DNA of 64,000 bases from assembly GCF_030160715.1 (NCBI RefSeq), contig NZ_BSOW01000025.1, positions 62,001 to 126,000 on the forward strand. Direction: 5' to 3'. Below are positions 46,613-54,884 of this stretch, one piece after another (within the stretch, counting starts at the first letter, position 1; each line of letters starts with the position of its first letter). The translations under genes and the position numbers were made by a program. The notes beneath the pieces were generated by a model that was given only the letters and a program-made list of their open reading frames with translations, ran no database searches and was not told the origin of the DNA. Source of the stretch: Bradyrhizobium iriomotense (lineage in GTDB: Bacteria; Pseudomonadota; Alphaproteobacteria; Rhizobiales; Xanthobacteraceae).

Positions 46613-47827
46613 CTAACCCAACGTCGTGACCAGCCGGTGCAGCGCCTCGGCGGTGACCTCGCCGTTCTGCACCAGCGCCAGGCGGATGAAGCCCGCGCCT
46701 GGATTGAAACCGTCCGGCTGGAGCCGCGCCAGATAGCTGCCCGGAACGACGCGCACGCCGGCTTCCTTGTAGAGTTTCAGGGTCACCGCTTCGTCGTCGC
46801 CGAGCGGCGAGGTATCGAGCCAGACGCAGAAGCCGCCTTCCGGCCGGCGATAGCCGTAGCGGTTGCCGAGGATCTGATCGGCGAGATCGAACTTGATGCG
46901 GTAGAGCCTGCGGTTCTCCTCGACATGCGCCTCATCGCCATAGGCGACGGCCCCGACATGCTGGAGCGGCACCGGCACCTGAGGCGCGGCCACGTTGCGC
47001 AGCTCGAGGAACAGGCTCAGGAATTTCTTGTCGCCGGCGGCAAAGCCGACGCGCATGCCCGGCAGGTTCGAGCGCTTGGAGAGCGACTGGAAGGCGACGA
47101 CGCGGGTGAAGTCGGGACCGGCGCATTCGAGCGCGCTACCGGGTGCTTCACGGGTGTAGATCTCCGAGTAGCACTCGTCGCTCAGGATGACGAAGCCATA
47201 GCGGTCGGCGAGGCCCTTCAGGCGGGTGAAATAGTCGCGCGAGGCGATCGAGCCCTGCGGGTTGGCGGGCGAGGCGATATAGAACGCCACGGTGCGCGCC
47301 AGCGTCGCCTCGTCAATCGCATCGAGATCGGGCAGGAAGCCGTTCTCGACCGTCGTCGGCAAGTAGATCAGCTCGCAAGCGGCTGCGCGCGCGCCGGCGC
47401 CATAGACCGGGTAGAACGGGTTCGGCATCAGGATCGCTGGCTTGCCCGGACGCGGGCCGACATAGCGCGCGGCCGTGATCGCCGCAAAGAACAGGCCTTC
47501 GCGGCTGCCGTTGAGAACGAGGACCTCGCTCTCGGGATCGATGGCGCGCGGCAGCTTGAAGCGATGGCCGAGCCAGGCCGCAGCAGCCTTCCGGAACGGC
47601 TCGATGCCCTTGGCCATCGGATAACGCCCGAATTCGGCAATGTGCTTGGCCAGCACCGGTCCGACGAAATCGGGCACCGGATGCTGCGGCTCGCCAACGG
47701 CGAGCGTAATCAATGACTTGCCCGGCTGGTGCGGAGCCAGCAGCTCGTTCAGCCGGACGAAGGGCGAGCGTTCGGTATCAGAGCTTCCACTGCCCTGCGG
47801 CGCACGGGATGAAGCGGTCATAGCCAT
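46613..47827 (-). CDS. Class I/II aminotransferase, possibly succinyldiaminopimelate transaminase
   Basis: 404 residues from ATG 47827; GTG 47845 is an in-frame alternative. The PLP lysine is in SLSKRSNLPGMRVGFAAGD near residue 265; NPFYPVYGAGARAAACELIY and ASPANPQGSIASRDYF are conserved. Proteins like this are often annotated DapC in Rhizobiales, but specificity cannot be read from the sequence. It lies upstream of ftsK in one apparent operon. Confidence 0.88.
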   Translation of the reverse strand: MAMTASSRAPQGSGSSDTERSPFVRLNELLAPHQPGKSLITLAVGEPQHPVPDFVGPVLAKHIAEFGRYPMAKGIEPFRKAAAAWLGHRFKLPRAIDPESEVLVLNGSREGLFFAAITAARYVGPRPGKPAILMPNPFYPVYGAGARAAACELIYLPTTVENGFLPDLDAIDEATLARTVAFYIASPANPQGSIASRDYFTRLKGLADRYGFVILSDECYSEIYTREAPGSALECAGPDFTRVVAFQSLSKRSNLPGMRVGFAAGDKKFLSLFLELRNVAAPQVPVPLQHVGAVAYGDEAHVEENRRLYRIKFDLADQILGNRYGYRRPEGGFCVWLDTSPLGDDEAVTLKLYKEAGVRVVPGSYLARLQPDGFNPGAGFIRLALVQNGEVTAEALHRLVTTLG

Positions 47828-48097
47828 ACGTTGGGGCGCCAGCACTCTTGGAACTGCCGGTTGCAGGTCGCACCGGCCGGAAGCGGTTCAGTTCACCTTA
47901 GATAGGGCGAGGTTAAGGCGCGATTAACCATCGGCCGGTCGCCCCGTCCAGAGCCGAATAATTGCCGCCGTTGACATCGGGATGCGCGGCCATCGACGGT
48001 TCCGTTTCCCCGCATTTTAGGCAAGGCCGTCGCATCCCGTTAACCCCCTCCTCCAAGAAGGTTTTGGCCTCGGCGATTCGTTCGTCCCGCCGGTGTT

Positions 48098-48913
48098 ATG
48101 GCTCTCGATGACAAGCGGGGGCGGCGCGTGACCATTCAGATTGCGACACATGGCGATGTGCTTCGCCACACGGCGAGGCGCGCGGCGATCGCAGCCAGCC
48201 TGACCATCGTGATGACCGCATCGACGCTGCTGCTGCATCTCGGCACCGATTTCAGCGCCACGGTGAGCGTCGGCTACATCATCGGCTTCAGCCTCTGCGT
48301 CGCCACCGCAATCTCGGCGTCACTGTCCGGCGCGCTCAGCTATCGCTCGGGGCTCTTGATGCAGGAACTGACGCTGACCCGCAGCGAGCTCGCGCGCATC
48401 TCCCAGACCGACCAGCTCACCGGCCTCTTCAACCGCCGCGGCTTCGACGATGCGGCCGCGCTCGCGCTGACCTCGGCGCGCAAGCGCAGCGTGCCGGTGA
48501 CGGTGTTCCTGTGCGACATCGACCATTTCAAGTCGATCAACGACCGCTTCGGCCATGACGCCGGCGACAAGGTGCTGGTTGAAATCGCCGACGTGCTGCG
48601 GCAGCTGGCGCGGACCGAGGGCGTGCTGGTCGCGCGCTATGGCGGCGAGGAATTTGCCGGCCTGATGGTCGGCGTCACCCGCGACCAGGCCGAGCGGCAT
48701 GTGGAGGCGCTGCGCACGACCTGCGCGTCACGCGAAATCCCGATCGGCGAAAATCTCGAGTGCGTCACCATCAGCCTCGGCTTCACGGTGTCGTGTGCCG
48801 ATGCCGAGCTCGCCGAGCTTATCCGGATCGCCGACCGCGCGCTCTATGCCGCCAAGCGCCGCGGTCGTGATCGCGTGGTCGAAGCGGACGAACGCGCACT
48901 CGTGGCGGCGTGA
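48098..48913 (+). CDS. Membrane-anchored GGDEF diguanylate cyclase
   Basis: 271 residues. Two hydrophobic helices (about 30-48 and 58-80) link to a short helix and a GGDEF domain: TDQLTGLFNRRGFDDA, VFLCDIDHFKSINDRFGHDA and active-site YGGEEF at residues about 182-187. The I-site position reads RTEG, lacking the Asp, so product inhibition may be weak. No sensor domain is visible, so a membrane cue or constitutive activity is possible. Confidence 0.92.
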   Translation: MALDDKRGRRVTIQIATHGDVLRHTARRAAIAASLTIVMTASTLLLHLGTDFSATVSVGYIIGFSLCVATAISASLSGALSYRSGLLMQELTLTRSELARISQTDQLTGLFNRRGFDDAAALALTSARKRSVPVTVFLCDIDHFKSINDRFGHDAGDKVLVEIADVLRQLARTEGVLVARYGGEEFAGLMVGVTRDQAERHVEALRTTCASREIPIGENLECVTISLGFTVSCADAELAELIRIADRALYAAKRRGRDRVVEADERALVAA

Positions 48914-48988
48914 TCAGTCATTTTGATCGCCGCGTCCCTAAGGCAGAATGGCAATAAGCTGAATCGATCGAGCCACGGGCTCGCTTAA

Positions 48989-49162
48989 CCTCTCCCGCTT
49001 GCGGGGGGAGGCACAGGCCGCCTTCGGCGGCCGTCCACCAAAGAGACGCCGAGGCGAAGCCTCGGCTGTGGCGAAGCGCCGGGTGGGGGCTCTCTCCATA
49101 CGGGGAGTATCTCGATCGCGGAGGCACCCCCACCCCAGCCTTCCCCCGCAAGCGGGAGAGGG
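48989..49162. repeat. Dispersed palindromic repeat, family E copy 2
   Basis: Begins CCTCTCCCGCTTGCGGGG and ends CCCGCAAGCGGGAGAGG, with the same GGCCGCC/GGCGGCC core as the copy at 12645. It is followed within 21 bp by a family A copy, so two unrelated repeat families abut here. Confidence 0.75.
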
Positions 49163-49182
49163 AGCGCACCTCCATCGTGGCT

Positions 49183-49283
49183 AAAGCATGATCCGGAAAA
49201 GTGTGAAGCGGTTTTCCGAAAAGATCATGCGCAAACAACAACCTAAGCGCGATGACGATTCATCCTAATCTCATCGCGCTTTA
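49183..49283. repeat. Dispersed palindromic repeat, family A copy
   Basis: Two linked hairpins: AAAGCATGATCCGGAAAAG with CTTTT-type return to GATCATGC, and AAGCGCGATGACGATT with AATCTCATCGCGCTTTA. Near-identical at 53702-53803 and 56519-56619. It lies between the convergent GGDEF and GFA genes. Confidence 0.8.
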
Positions 49284-49685
49284 GTGCCCCGGCAGCTTCT
49301 CGAACGTCGGAATGCCCGTGGGGATCTGGTGGAATTCCTGCTTGTCGCAGGTGTAGATCGCCAGTTGCGGATGGAATTGCGCCGGCTCGTCCAGCGTGCC
49401 GACCTTGACGACGACGGCGGGCAGGCCCGGCACTTTCGTCACCAGATGCGTGCCGCATTCGGCGCAGAACTCCCGCGTCACCGCGCGCTCGAGGTCCTTG
49501 CGGGTGAACTGCTTGGGCTGGCCGGTGATGTAGGTGAAGCCGGCTACCGGCATGGCGATGAACGTATTGGGTGCGCCGCCCGAGATGTACTGGCATTCGC
49601 GGCAATGGCATTGCGCCTGCATCATCGGATCGCCCTCGGCGACGTAACGCACCTCGCCGCAATAGCATCCACCTTCGAGCCGCAT
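49281..49685 (-). CDS. GFA family (glutathione-dependent formaldehyde-activating-like) zinc protein
   Basis: 134 residues from ATG 49685. Cysteine motifs GGCYCGEVRY, CHCRECQYISGG and FCAECGTHLVTK give the zinc sites of the Mss4-like GFA fold. The reaction cannot be predicted for most members; a role in formaldehyde handling is only a family label. It stands alone. Confidence 0.9.
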   Translation of the reverse strand: MRLEGGCYCGEVRYVAEGDPMMQAQCHCRECQYISGGAPNTFIAMPVAGFTYITGQPKQFTRKDLERAVTREFCAECGTHLVTKVPGLPAVVVKVGTLDEPAQFHPQLAIYTCDKQEFHQIPTGIPTFEKLPGH

Positions 49686-49784
49686 GACGACCTCCCGTTT
49701 TGTTTTCGTTGAGGCCGCTATTTCTGCGCGAGCGGTGCGGCTTGGCAATCCCTCTTTTTTGTCGCGCCGGTCAAAAAACGATCA

Positions 49785-49818
49785 AAAAGAAAGGGGCTCC
49801 AACTTGCGCTGGAGCCCC
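49785..49818 (-). terminator. Intrinsic terminator for amtB
   Basis: On the minus strand GGGGCTCCA and TGGAGCCCC form a perfect 9 bp stem with an 8-base loop, followed by TTTCTTTTTG. It lies about 87 bp past the amtB stop. Confidence 0.85.
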
Positions 49819-49905
49819 TCAACGGTCGGGGCATTGCCGGGTATGTGCCCAAACCGTAGTTCTGGATGCGATCTGCCAGAGGAGATCGCATCCGGGAGGA
49901 GAGCG

Positions 49906-51354
49906 TTACATGTTGTAAGCGCGTTCGGTGTGCTCGGTGATGTCGAGGCCTTCACGCTCGGTCTCGACATTGGCGCGCAGGCCGACGATCACGTCGACGA
50001 CCTTGTAGAGGATCGCCGAGCCGATGCCCGACCACACCAGCGTGGTGCCGACGCCCCAGGCCTGGGAGATCATCTGCGCCGCGAAGTCGTAATCGGCGAC
50101 CTTCGGCGGGATCGCGGTGTAGTCGATGATGCCAGCACCACCCAGCGCCGGGTTGACGAGGATGCCGGTGCCGAGCGCGCCGACGATGCCGCCGACGCAG
50201 TGCACGCCGAACACGTCGAGGGAGTCATCGTAGCCGAGCGCATTCTTCACCACGGTGCAGAAGAACAGGCAGACGATGCCGACGACGAGGCCGAGGACGA
50301 TCGCACCCATCGGGCCGGAGTAGCCGGCCGCGGGCGTCACCGCCACGAGGCCTGCGACAGCGCCCGAGAGCGCGCCGAGCACGGAGGGATGACCCTTCAC
50401 GATCCACTCCGCGAACATCCACGCGAGCGCAGCGGCTGCCGTGGCGACGAAGGAGTTGGTCATGGCGAGCGCAGCGCCGCCGTTGGCCTCTAAGTTGGAG
50501 CCGGCGTTGAAGCCGAACCAGCCGACCCAGAGCAGCGAGGCGCCGATCATGGTCATGGTCAGCGAGTGCGGGGCCATCAGTTCCTTGCCGTAGCCGGTGC
50601 GCTTGCCGATCAGGAGCGCGCCAACGAGACCGGCGATGCCGGCGTTGATGTGCACCACGGTGCCGCCCGCGAAGTCGATCGCGCCCTTCTTGAAGATCCA
50701 GCCGGCGTCGGCGTTGACCTCGTCGAGCTTGGCCTGCGCCGCGGTCTTCGCCGCCGCATCAGCCGCAGCAGCGAGCGCCTTGGCAGCATCCTGGATCGCG
50801 TCCGGGCCGGGCCAGTACCAGACCATGTGCGCGATCGGGAAGTAGATCAGCGTGACCCAGAGCGGGATGAACAGCGCGACCGCCGAGAACTTCATGCGCT
50901 CGGCAAAGGCGCCGACGATGAGGGCGGGCGTGATCGCCGCGAAGGTCATCTGGAAGCAGACATAGACCAGCTCCGAGATGTTGGCATCGACGCTGAAGGT
51001 TGCCACCTTCGAATCCGTCGTGATGCCCATCATGAAGGCCTTGGAGAAGCCGCCGATGAAGTCGGAACCGCCGGTGAAGGCGAGGCTGTAGCCGTAGAGG
51101 GCCCAAAGCACGGTGACGACGCAGACCGTGTAGAAGACCTGGGCGAGAACCGAGAGCATGTTCTTGGAGCGGACGAGACCGCCATAGAACAGCGCGAGGC
51201 CCGGGATCGTCATCAACAGCACGAGCACTGTCGATGTCAGCATCCAGGCGTTATCCCCCTTGTTGACCGTTGGCTCGGCGTAGGCTGCGGTCGCAGCGAA
51301 CATGCCGACTGCGAGGGCGGCCAATCCCGCGCCATAGGGACGCTTAAACGTCAT
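49906..51354 (-). CDS. amtB: Ammonium transporter AmtB
   Basis: 482 residues from ATG 51354 with AGGAG upstream. A signal peptide ends AYA near residue 26; then eleven transmembrane helices follow. GLALFYGGLVRSKNMLSVLA, the FQMTFAAITPALIVGAFAER stretch and conserved pore histidines (VVHINAGIAGLVGAL, FGVHCVGGIVGAL) are seen. It conducts ammonium and is gated by GlnK, whose gene is 37 bp upstream. Confidence 0.97.
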   Translation of the reverse strand: MTFKRPYGAGLAALAVGMFAATAAYAEPTVNKGDNAWMLTSTVLVLLMTIPGLALFYGGLVRSKNMLSVLAQVFYTVCVVTVLWALYGYSLAFTGGSDFIGGFSKAFMMGITTDSKVATFSVDANISELVYVCFQMTFAAITPALIVGAFAERMKFSAVALFIPLWVTLIYFPIAHMVWYWPGPDAIQDAAKALAAAADAAAKTAAQAKLDEVNADAGWIFKKGAIDFAGGTVVHINAGIAGLVGALLIGKRTGYGKELMAPHSLTMTMIGASLLWVGWFGFNAGSNLEANGGAALAMTNSFVATAAAALAWMFAEWIVKGHPSVLGALSGAVAGLVAVTPAAGYSGPMGAIVLGLVVGIVCLFFCTVVKNALGYDDSLDVFGVHCVGGIVGALGTGILVNPALGGAGIIDYTAIPPKVADYDFAAQMISQAWGVGTTLVWSGIGSAILYKVVDVIVGLRANVETEREGLDITEHTERAYNM

Positions 51355-51391
51355 TTCATTTTCTCCTGATTCGATAAGGTTGAGCGCGAAA

Positions 51392-51730
51392 TCAAAGTGC
51401 CGCGGCGTCGGCCTCGCCGGTGCGGATGCGGACCGCATGGTCGAGGCTGATGACGAAGATCTTGCCGTCGCCGATCTGTCCGGTTTTTGCAGCCGACGTG
51501 ATGGCGTCGATGGTCTTGTCGACCTGGTCGGAGCCGACGGCGACCTCGATCTTGATCTTGGGCAGGAAGCTCACGGCGTATTCGGCGCCGCGATAGATTT
51601 CCGTATGGCCTTTCTGCCGGCCATATCCCTTGACTTCCGTCACCGTGAGACCGTGAACGCCGATGGCGGTCAGGGCGTCCCGGACTTCTTCCAGCTTGAA
51701 TGGCTTGATAATCGCCATAACAATTTTCAT
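51392..51730 (-). CDS. glnK: P-II nitrogen regulator GlnK
   Basis: 112 residues, the P-II length. The T-loop GRQKGHTEIYRGAEYAVSF holds Tyr51, the uridylylation site; VGSDQVDKTIDAI and GDGKIFVISLDHAVRIRTGE are the conserved C-terminal signatures. It blocks AmtB when nitrogen is ample. It is paired with amtB in one operon. Confidence 0.96.
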   Translation of the reverse strand: MKIVMAIIKPFKLEEVRDALTAIGVHGLTVTEVKGYGRQKGHTEIYRGAEYAVSFLPKIKIEVAVGSDQVDKTIDAITSAAKTGQIGDGKIFVISLDHAVRIRTGEADAAAL

Positions 51731-52038
51731 GGGTCCTATCCCCGCTTGGGCCCGGTCCGGACGTGGCCGGGCGTTCTCGACTGGTTCACCACGACGAGAG
51801 CGTCACACCGCGGGCACAGCCGGGCCCTGAGAATCAAATGCCGTGCCAGATCGGCTTCGTTGCCTAATGGATTATGAATGCGAGGCTTTTCCGGCTCTGC
51901 GGGTGTCGCGCTGCACTGCGCTAATACGTCGCGCCCAAAACGTAGTCATGGCTGCTCAAAATCCATGCAGGGCAAGCTGCAGACACAATGTTGCTCACGT
52001 GTCGGGCAGTCGAGCGGTAATTTGATACGGATCGGCGC
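51731..52038. other. Upstream region of glnK-amtB
   Basis: 308 bp with no credible gene. The only notable element is a sigma-54-like sequence on the minus strand (51834-51848). The segment nearest the amtB relic (51900-52038) shows nothing recognised. Confidence 0.5.
51834..51848 (-). promoter_or_regulatory. Candidate sigma-54 promoter for glnK-amtB
   Basis: Minus-strand TGGCACG-GCAT-TTGA, matching TGGCACG-N4-TTGC except for the last base. The GG element is intact and spacing is correct. It lies 104-118 bp before the glnK start. glnK-amtB operons are typically NtrC/RpoN-dependent, which supports the call. Confidence 0.45.
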
Positions 52039-52151
52039 TTACTGGAGCGCCTCGCCCGCCTGGGAGATGTCGAGGCCTTCCAATTCGTGCTCACGCGAGA
52101 CGCGCAAGGGCACGAACAGGGCGACCAGCTTGAGCAGGACGAAGCTCGCGC
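52039..52151 (-). pseudogene. 3' remnant of a second amtB
   Basis: About 37 codons in the minus strand end in a stop at 52039-52041. They read FVLLKLVALFVPLRVSREHE and then LEGLDISQAGEALQ, the typical C-terminal tail of AmtB. The rest of the transporter is missing; the preceding sequence (52152-52200) matches dispersed repeat family F. The second glnK starts just upstream on the same strand, so a glnK2-amtB2 pair has lost most of amtB2. Confidence 0.8.
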
Positions 52152-52223
52152 CCGCCGATGCGAAGCATCGCCCGGAGACGCGCGTCCCGCGCCTCTCACA
52201 TGAGGTCTTGCGAGACAGGAAAT

Positions 52224-52562
52224 TTAGAGCGCGTCGCTGTCGGTCTCGCCGGTGCGGATGCGCAGCGCGTGATCGATCGGCGTGACGAAGATCTTGCCGT
52301 CGCCGATCTGCCCGGTGCGCGCCGTCGAGGTGATGACGTTGACGGCCTTCTCGGCGATGTCGGAGGGGACTGCGATCTCGATCCTGAGCTTGGGCAGGAA
52401 GTTCACGACATATTCGGCGCCACGATAGATTTCGGTGTGGCCCTTCTGGCGGCCGTAGCCCTTCACTTCGGTGACGGTCATGCCGTGCACGCCGATCGCC
52501 GTCAGCGCCTGGCGGACCTCATCGAGCTTGAAGGGTTTGATGATCGCGACGACGAGTTTCAT
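52224..52562 (-). CDS. Second P-II protein GlnK/GlnB-type
   Basis: 112 residues from ATG 52562. T-loop GRQKGHTEIYRGAEYVVNF with Tyr51, and GQIGDGKIFVTPIDHALRIR. It differs from the first copy mainly around residues 64-75. It is followed by the amtB2 remnant rather than an intact transporter, so its partner is probably the remaining AmtB or another target. Confidence 0.95.
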   Translation of the reverse strand: MKLVVAIIKPFKLDEVRQALTAIGVHGMTVTEVKGYGRQKGHTEIYRGAEYVVNFLPKLRIEIAVPSDIAEKAVNVITSTARTGQIGDGKIFVTPIDHALRIRTGETDSDAL

Positions 52563-52806
52563 GGTCAGGCCTGTTTCCCCGGAGCTTCGCCACACAAGAC
52601 GCAGGTGGCGCTGCGTCAATCTGGCATCTTTCCGGGCAAATGGCATAAAAATGTTGCAGGTTGAAGAGGGAAAAAGGCGGAGCAACGAGGACGGCCGCCC
52701 CTGTACAGAGCAGCCGGTCGTCCTCCACAATGCATTTTTGGCATGGAAACGGTGAACCCAACCGTCCCGGCCGGTACATAAGTATGTTTGAGGGAGGGGG
52801 CGCGTC

Positions 52807-53703
52807 ATGGCGAATTGGTTCTATGCATCCGAGGGCAAGCAGCAGGGGCCCTATGCGGACGGTCAATTCCGCGATCTCATTGCCCAGGGCGTGGTCCGCG
52901 CCGATACGCTGGTGTGGACCGAGGGCATGGCGGGTTGGCAGAAGGCTGCCGAAATTCCGGGATTGATGGCTGGCGGCGGTGCGCCGCCGATCGTTCCGGC
53001 TGGTGGGCCGCCCACGATGGGCTCCGGCGGGGGCTATGGCGGCGGCGGTTACAGCGGCGGTGGCTCCACGCTCTCGATCGATTTCAGCATCCTGGAGTTC
53101 GCCTGGCGCAGCATCGTCCTGCTGATCGGCATGATCCTGGTCATTCCGGCGCCGTGGGCGTTCGTCTGGTACACGCAATGGATCGTGCCCTGCGTGAAGG
53201 TTCCGGGACGGCCGAATCTCAGCTTCACCGGCAATGCGATGACGCTGGTGCCCTGGTATTTCGGCTTCATCGTTCTGGCCATCGCCATTGGCTTCACCGG
53301 CATCCAGTCGCTCAACAACCTGCTGTTCATCGCGCAGATCGTTCTGTACTGGCTGCTGATCAAATGGATGGTTGCGAACCTCGCCTCCAACGGGCAGCCG
53401 CTCGGCCTCAGCTTCACCGGCTCGGTCTGGGCCTATATCGGTTGGAACCTGCTGCTGGCGATCTCCTTCATCACCATCATCGGCTGGGCGTGGGTCATGG
53501 TTGCCCAGACCCGCTGGATGTGCCGCAACATCGAGGGCACGCGGCGCGACATCGTCTTCAAGGGCACGGGACTCCAGTTCCTCTGGCGCGCGGTCGTGAC
53601 CGCCATCCTCTGCAGCTTCATCATCCCGATTCCCTGGATGTATCGCTGGATGATGGGCTGGATGGCATCGCAGACCGAGCTCGTGCCGAAGGGGTCTGTC
53701 TAA
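52807..53703 (+). CDS. GYF-domain (DUF4339) multi-pass membrane protein
   Basis: 298 residues. The N-terminal GYF_2 domain (residues 1-55, WFYASEGKQQGPYADGQFRD, then LVWTEGMAGWQKA) is cytoplasmic and likely binds a proline-rich peptide. A glycine-rich linker leads to several transmembrane helices (about 100-285) resembling the DUF898/YjgN type. Function is unknown. It is a single gene facing away from the second glnK. Confidence 0.85.
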   Translation: MANWFYASEGKQQGPYADGQFRDLIAQGVVRADTLVWTEGMAGWQKAAEIPGLMAGGGAPPIVPAGGPPTMGSGGGYGGGGYSGGGSTLSIDFSILEFAWRSIVLLIGMILVIPAPWAFVWYTQWIVPCVKVPGRPNLSFTGNAMTLVPWYFGFIVLAIAIGFTGIQSLNNLLFIAQIVLYWLLIKWMVANLASNGQPLGLSFTGSVWAYIGWNLLLAISFITIIGWAWVMVAQTRWMCRNIEGTRRDIVFKGTGLQFLWRAVVTAILCSFIIPIPWMYRWMMGWMASQTELVPKGSV

Positions 53704-53803
53704 AGCATGATCCGGAAAAGTGTGAAGCGGTTTTCCGAAAAGATCATGCGCAAACAACAACCTAAAGCGCGATGACGATTCATCCTAATCTCATCGCGCT
53801 TTA
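53702..53803. repeat. Dispersed palindromic repeat, family A copy
   Basis: Starts inside the GYF gene stop codon (TAAAGCATGATCC) and ends CTCATCGCGCTTTA. The same two-hairpin structure as the copies at 49183 and 56519, separating convergent genes. Confidence 0.8.
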
Positions 53804-53808
53804 GCGCC

Positions 53809-54672
53809 TCAAGTCTTCCGCTCGCGCACGGAGCCTTCCTGCGCGACGGAGGCCACCAGCGTGCCATCGGGCTTGAAGATCAGGCCGCGCGTCAAGCCGC
53901 GGCCTGATTGCGCGCTCGGCGAATCCTGCGCATAGAGCAGCCATTCGTCGGCGCGGAACGGGCGGTGAAACCACATCGCATGATCGAGGCTCGCCGGCAT
54001 CATGCGCTTGTCGAACAGCGTGCGGCCGTAACGCGCCATTATCGCATCGAGCAGCGAGAAGTCCGAGGCATAGGCGAGCGCGCACATGTGCAGCGCCGGA
54101 TCATCGGGCAAAGTCGCCGCGGTCTTGATCCAGACGTGAATGCGGCCGTCCTCGATCTTCTGGCCGAAATAGCGGCTGAGCTCGACCGGGCGCAGCTCGA
54201 TCGGACGATCGGATTCGTAGTAGCGGCGGATGAATTCCGGCATCTCGCGGAAGATCGGCTGCTTGGAGACTTCCTCCGCCGTCAGCTTTTCCGGCGGCGG
54301 CACGTCGGGCATCTTGTCCTGGTGGTCGAAAGCGCCCTCCTCCTCGGCATGGAACGACACCATGATCGAGAAGATCGCATTGCCATGCTGGATCGCGGTG
54401 ACACGCCGCGTCGAATAGCTCTTGCCGTCGCGCAGGCGTTCGACCTGGTAGATGATCGGCACCTGCGGGTCGCCCGGCAGGATGAAATAGCAATGCAGCG
54501 AATGCGGCAGCCGGCCCTCCACGGTGCGGCAGGCCGCGACCATCGCCTGCCCGATCACCTGCCCGCCGAACACCCGCTGCCAGCTCGTCTTCGGGCTGTT
54601 GCCGCGGAACAGATTCACCTCGAGCGGCTCGATATCGAGGATGGAGATGAGGTCGATCAGGCTTTTGGACAT
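53809..54672 (-). CDS. tesB: Acyl-CoA thioesterase II (TesB)
   Basis: 287 residues from ATG 54672. Double hot-dog fold: WQRVFGGQVIGQAMVAACRT, SYSTRRVTAIQHGNAIFSIM and SLDHAMWFHRPFRADEWLLY (catalytic Asp in LDHAMWFHRPF) are clear TesB signatures. It hydrolyses medium- and long-chain acyl-CoA. Confidence 0.95.
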   Translation of the reverse strand: MSKSLIDLISILDIEPLEVNLFRGNSPKTSWQRVFGGQVIGQAMVAACRTVEGRLPHSLHCYFILPGDPQVPIIYQVERLRDGKSYSTRRVTAIQHGNAIFSIMVSFHAEEEGAFDHQDKMPDVPPPEKLTAEEVSKQPIFREMPEFIRRYYESDRPIELRPVELSRYFGQKIEDGRIHVWIKTAATLPDDPALHMCALAYASDFSLLDAIMARYGRTLFDKRMMPASLDHAMWFHRPFRADEWLLYAQDSPSAQSGRGLTRGLIFKPDGTLVASVAQEGSVRERKT

Positions 54673-54693
54673 CTTGGCGCTTTCGGTGGATAC

Positions 54694-54799
54694 GTCATTC
54701 CGGGGCATCGCGCAGCGATGAACCCCATTGCGCAATGTGGAATCTCGAGCCGACAACCTCTGGATTCCGGGTTCGCGCTGACGCGCGCCCCGAAATGAC
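54694..54799. repeat. Dispersed palindromic repeat, family H
   Basis: Arms GTCATTCCGGGGCATCGCG at left and CGCGCCCCGAAATGAC at right with inner inverted GATTCC-type words. It lies upstream of tesB toward the divergent UbiH gene. A single copy in the window. Confidence 0.6.
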
Positions 54800-54884
54800 A
54801 AAGCGGGTCGGCCCTTGTTTCACCGCACTGTTTCGCCCAGCTCAAGTCTGCTAGCAAGTCCAAGAGTTAGTCGGGATTTTGGGT

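Noticed and set aside
51843..52025. 60-codon plus-strand frame in the glnK upstream region
   Set aside because: It overlaps the sigma-54-like promoter, has no ribosome-binding site and no similarity.
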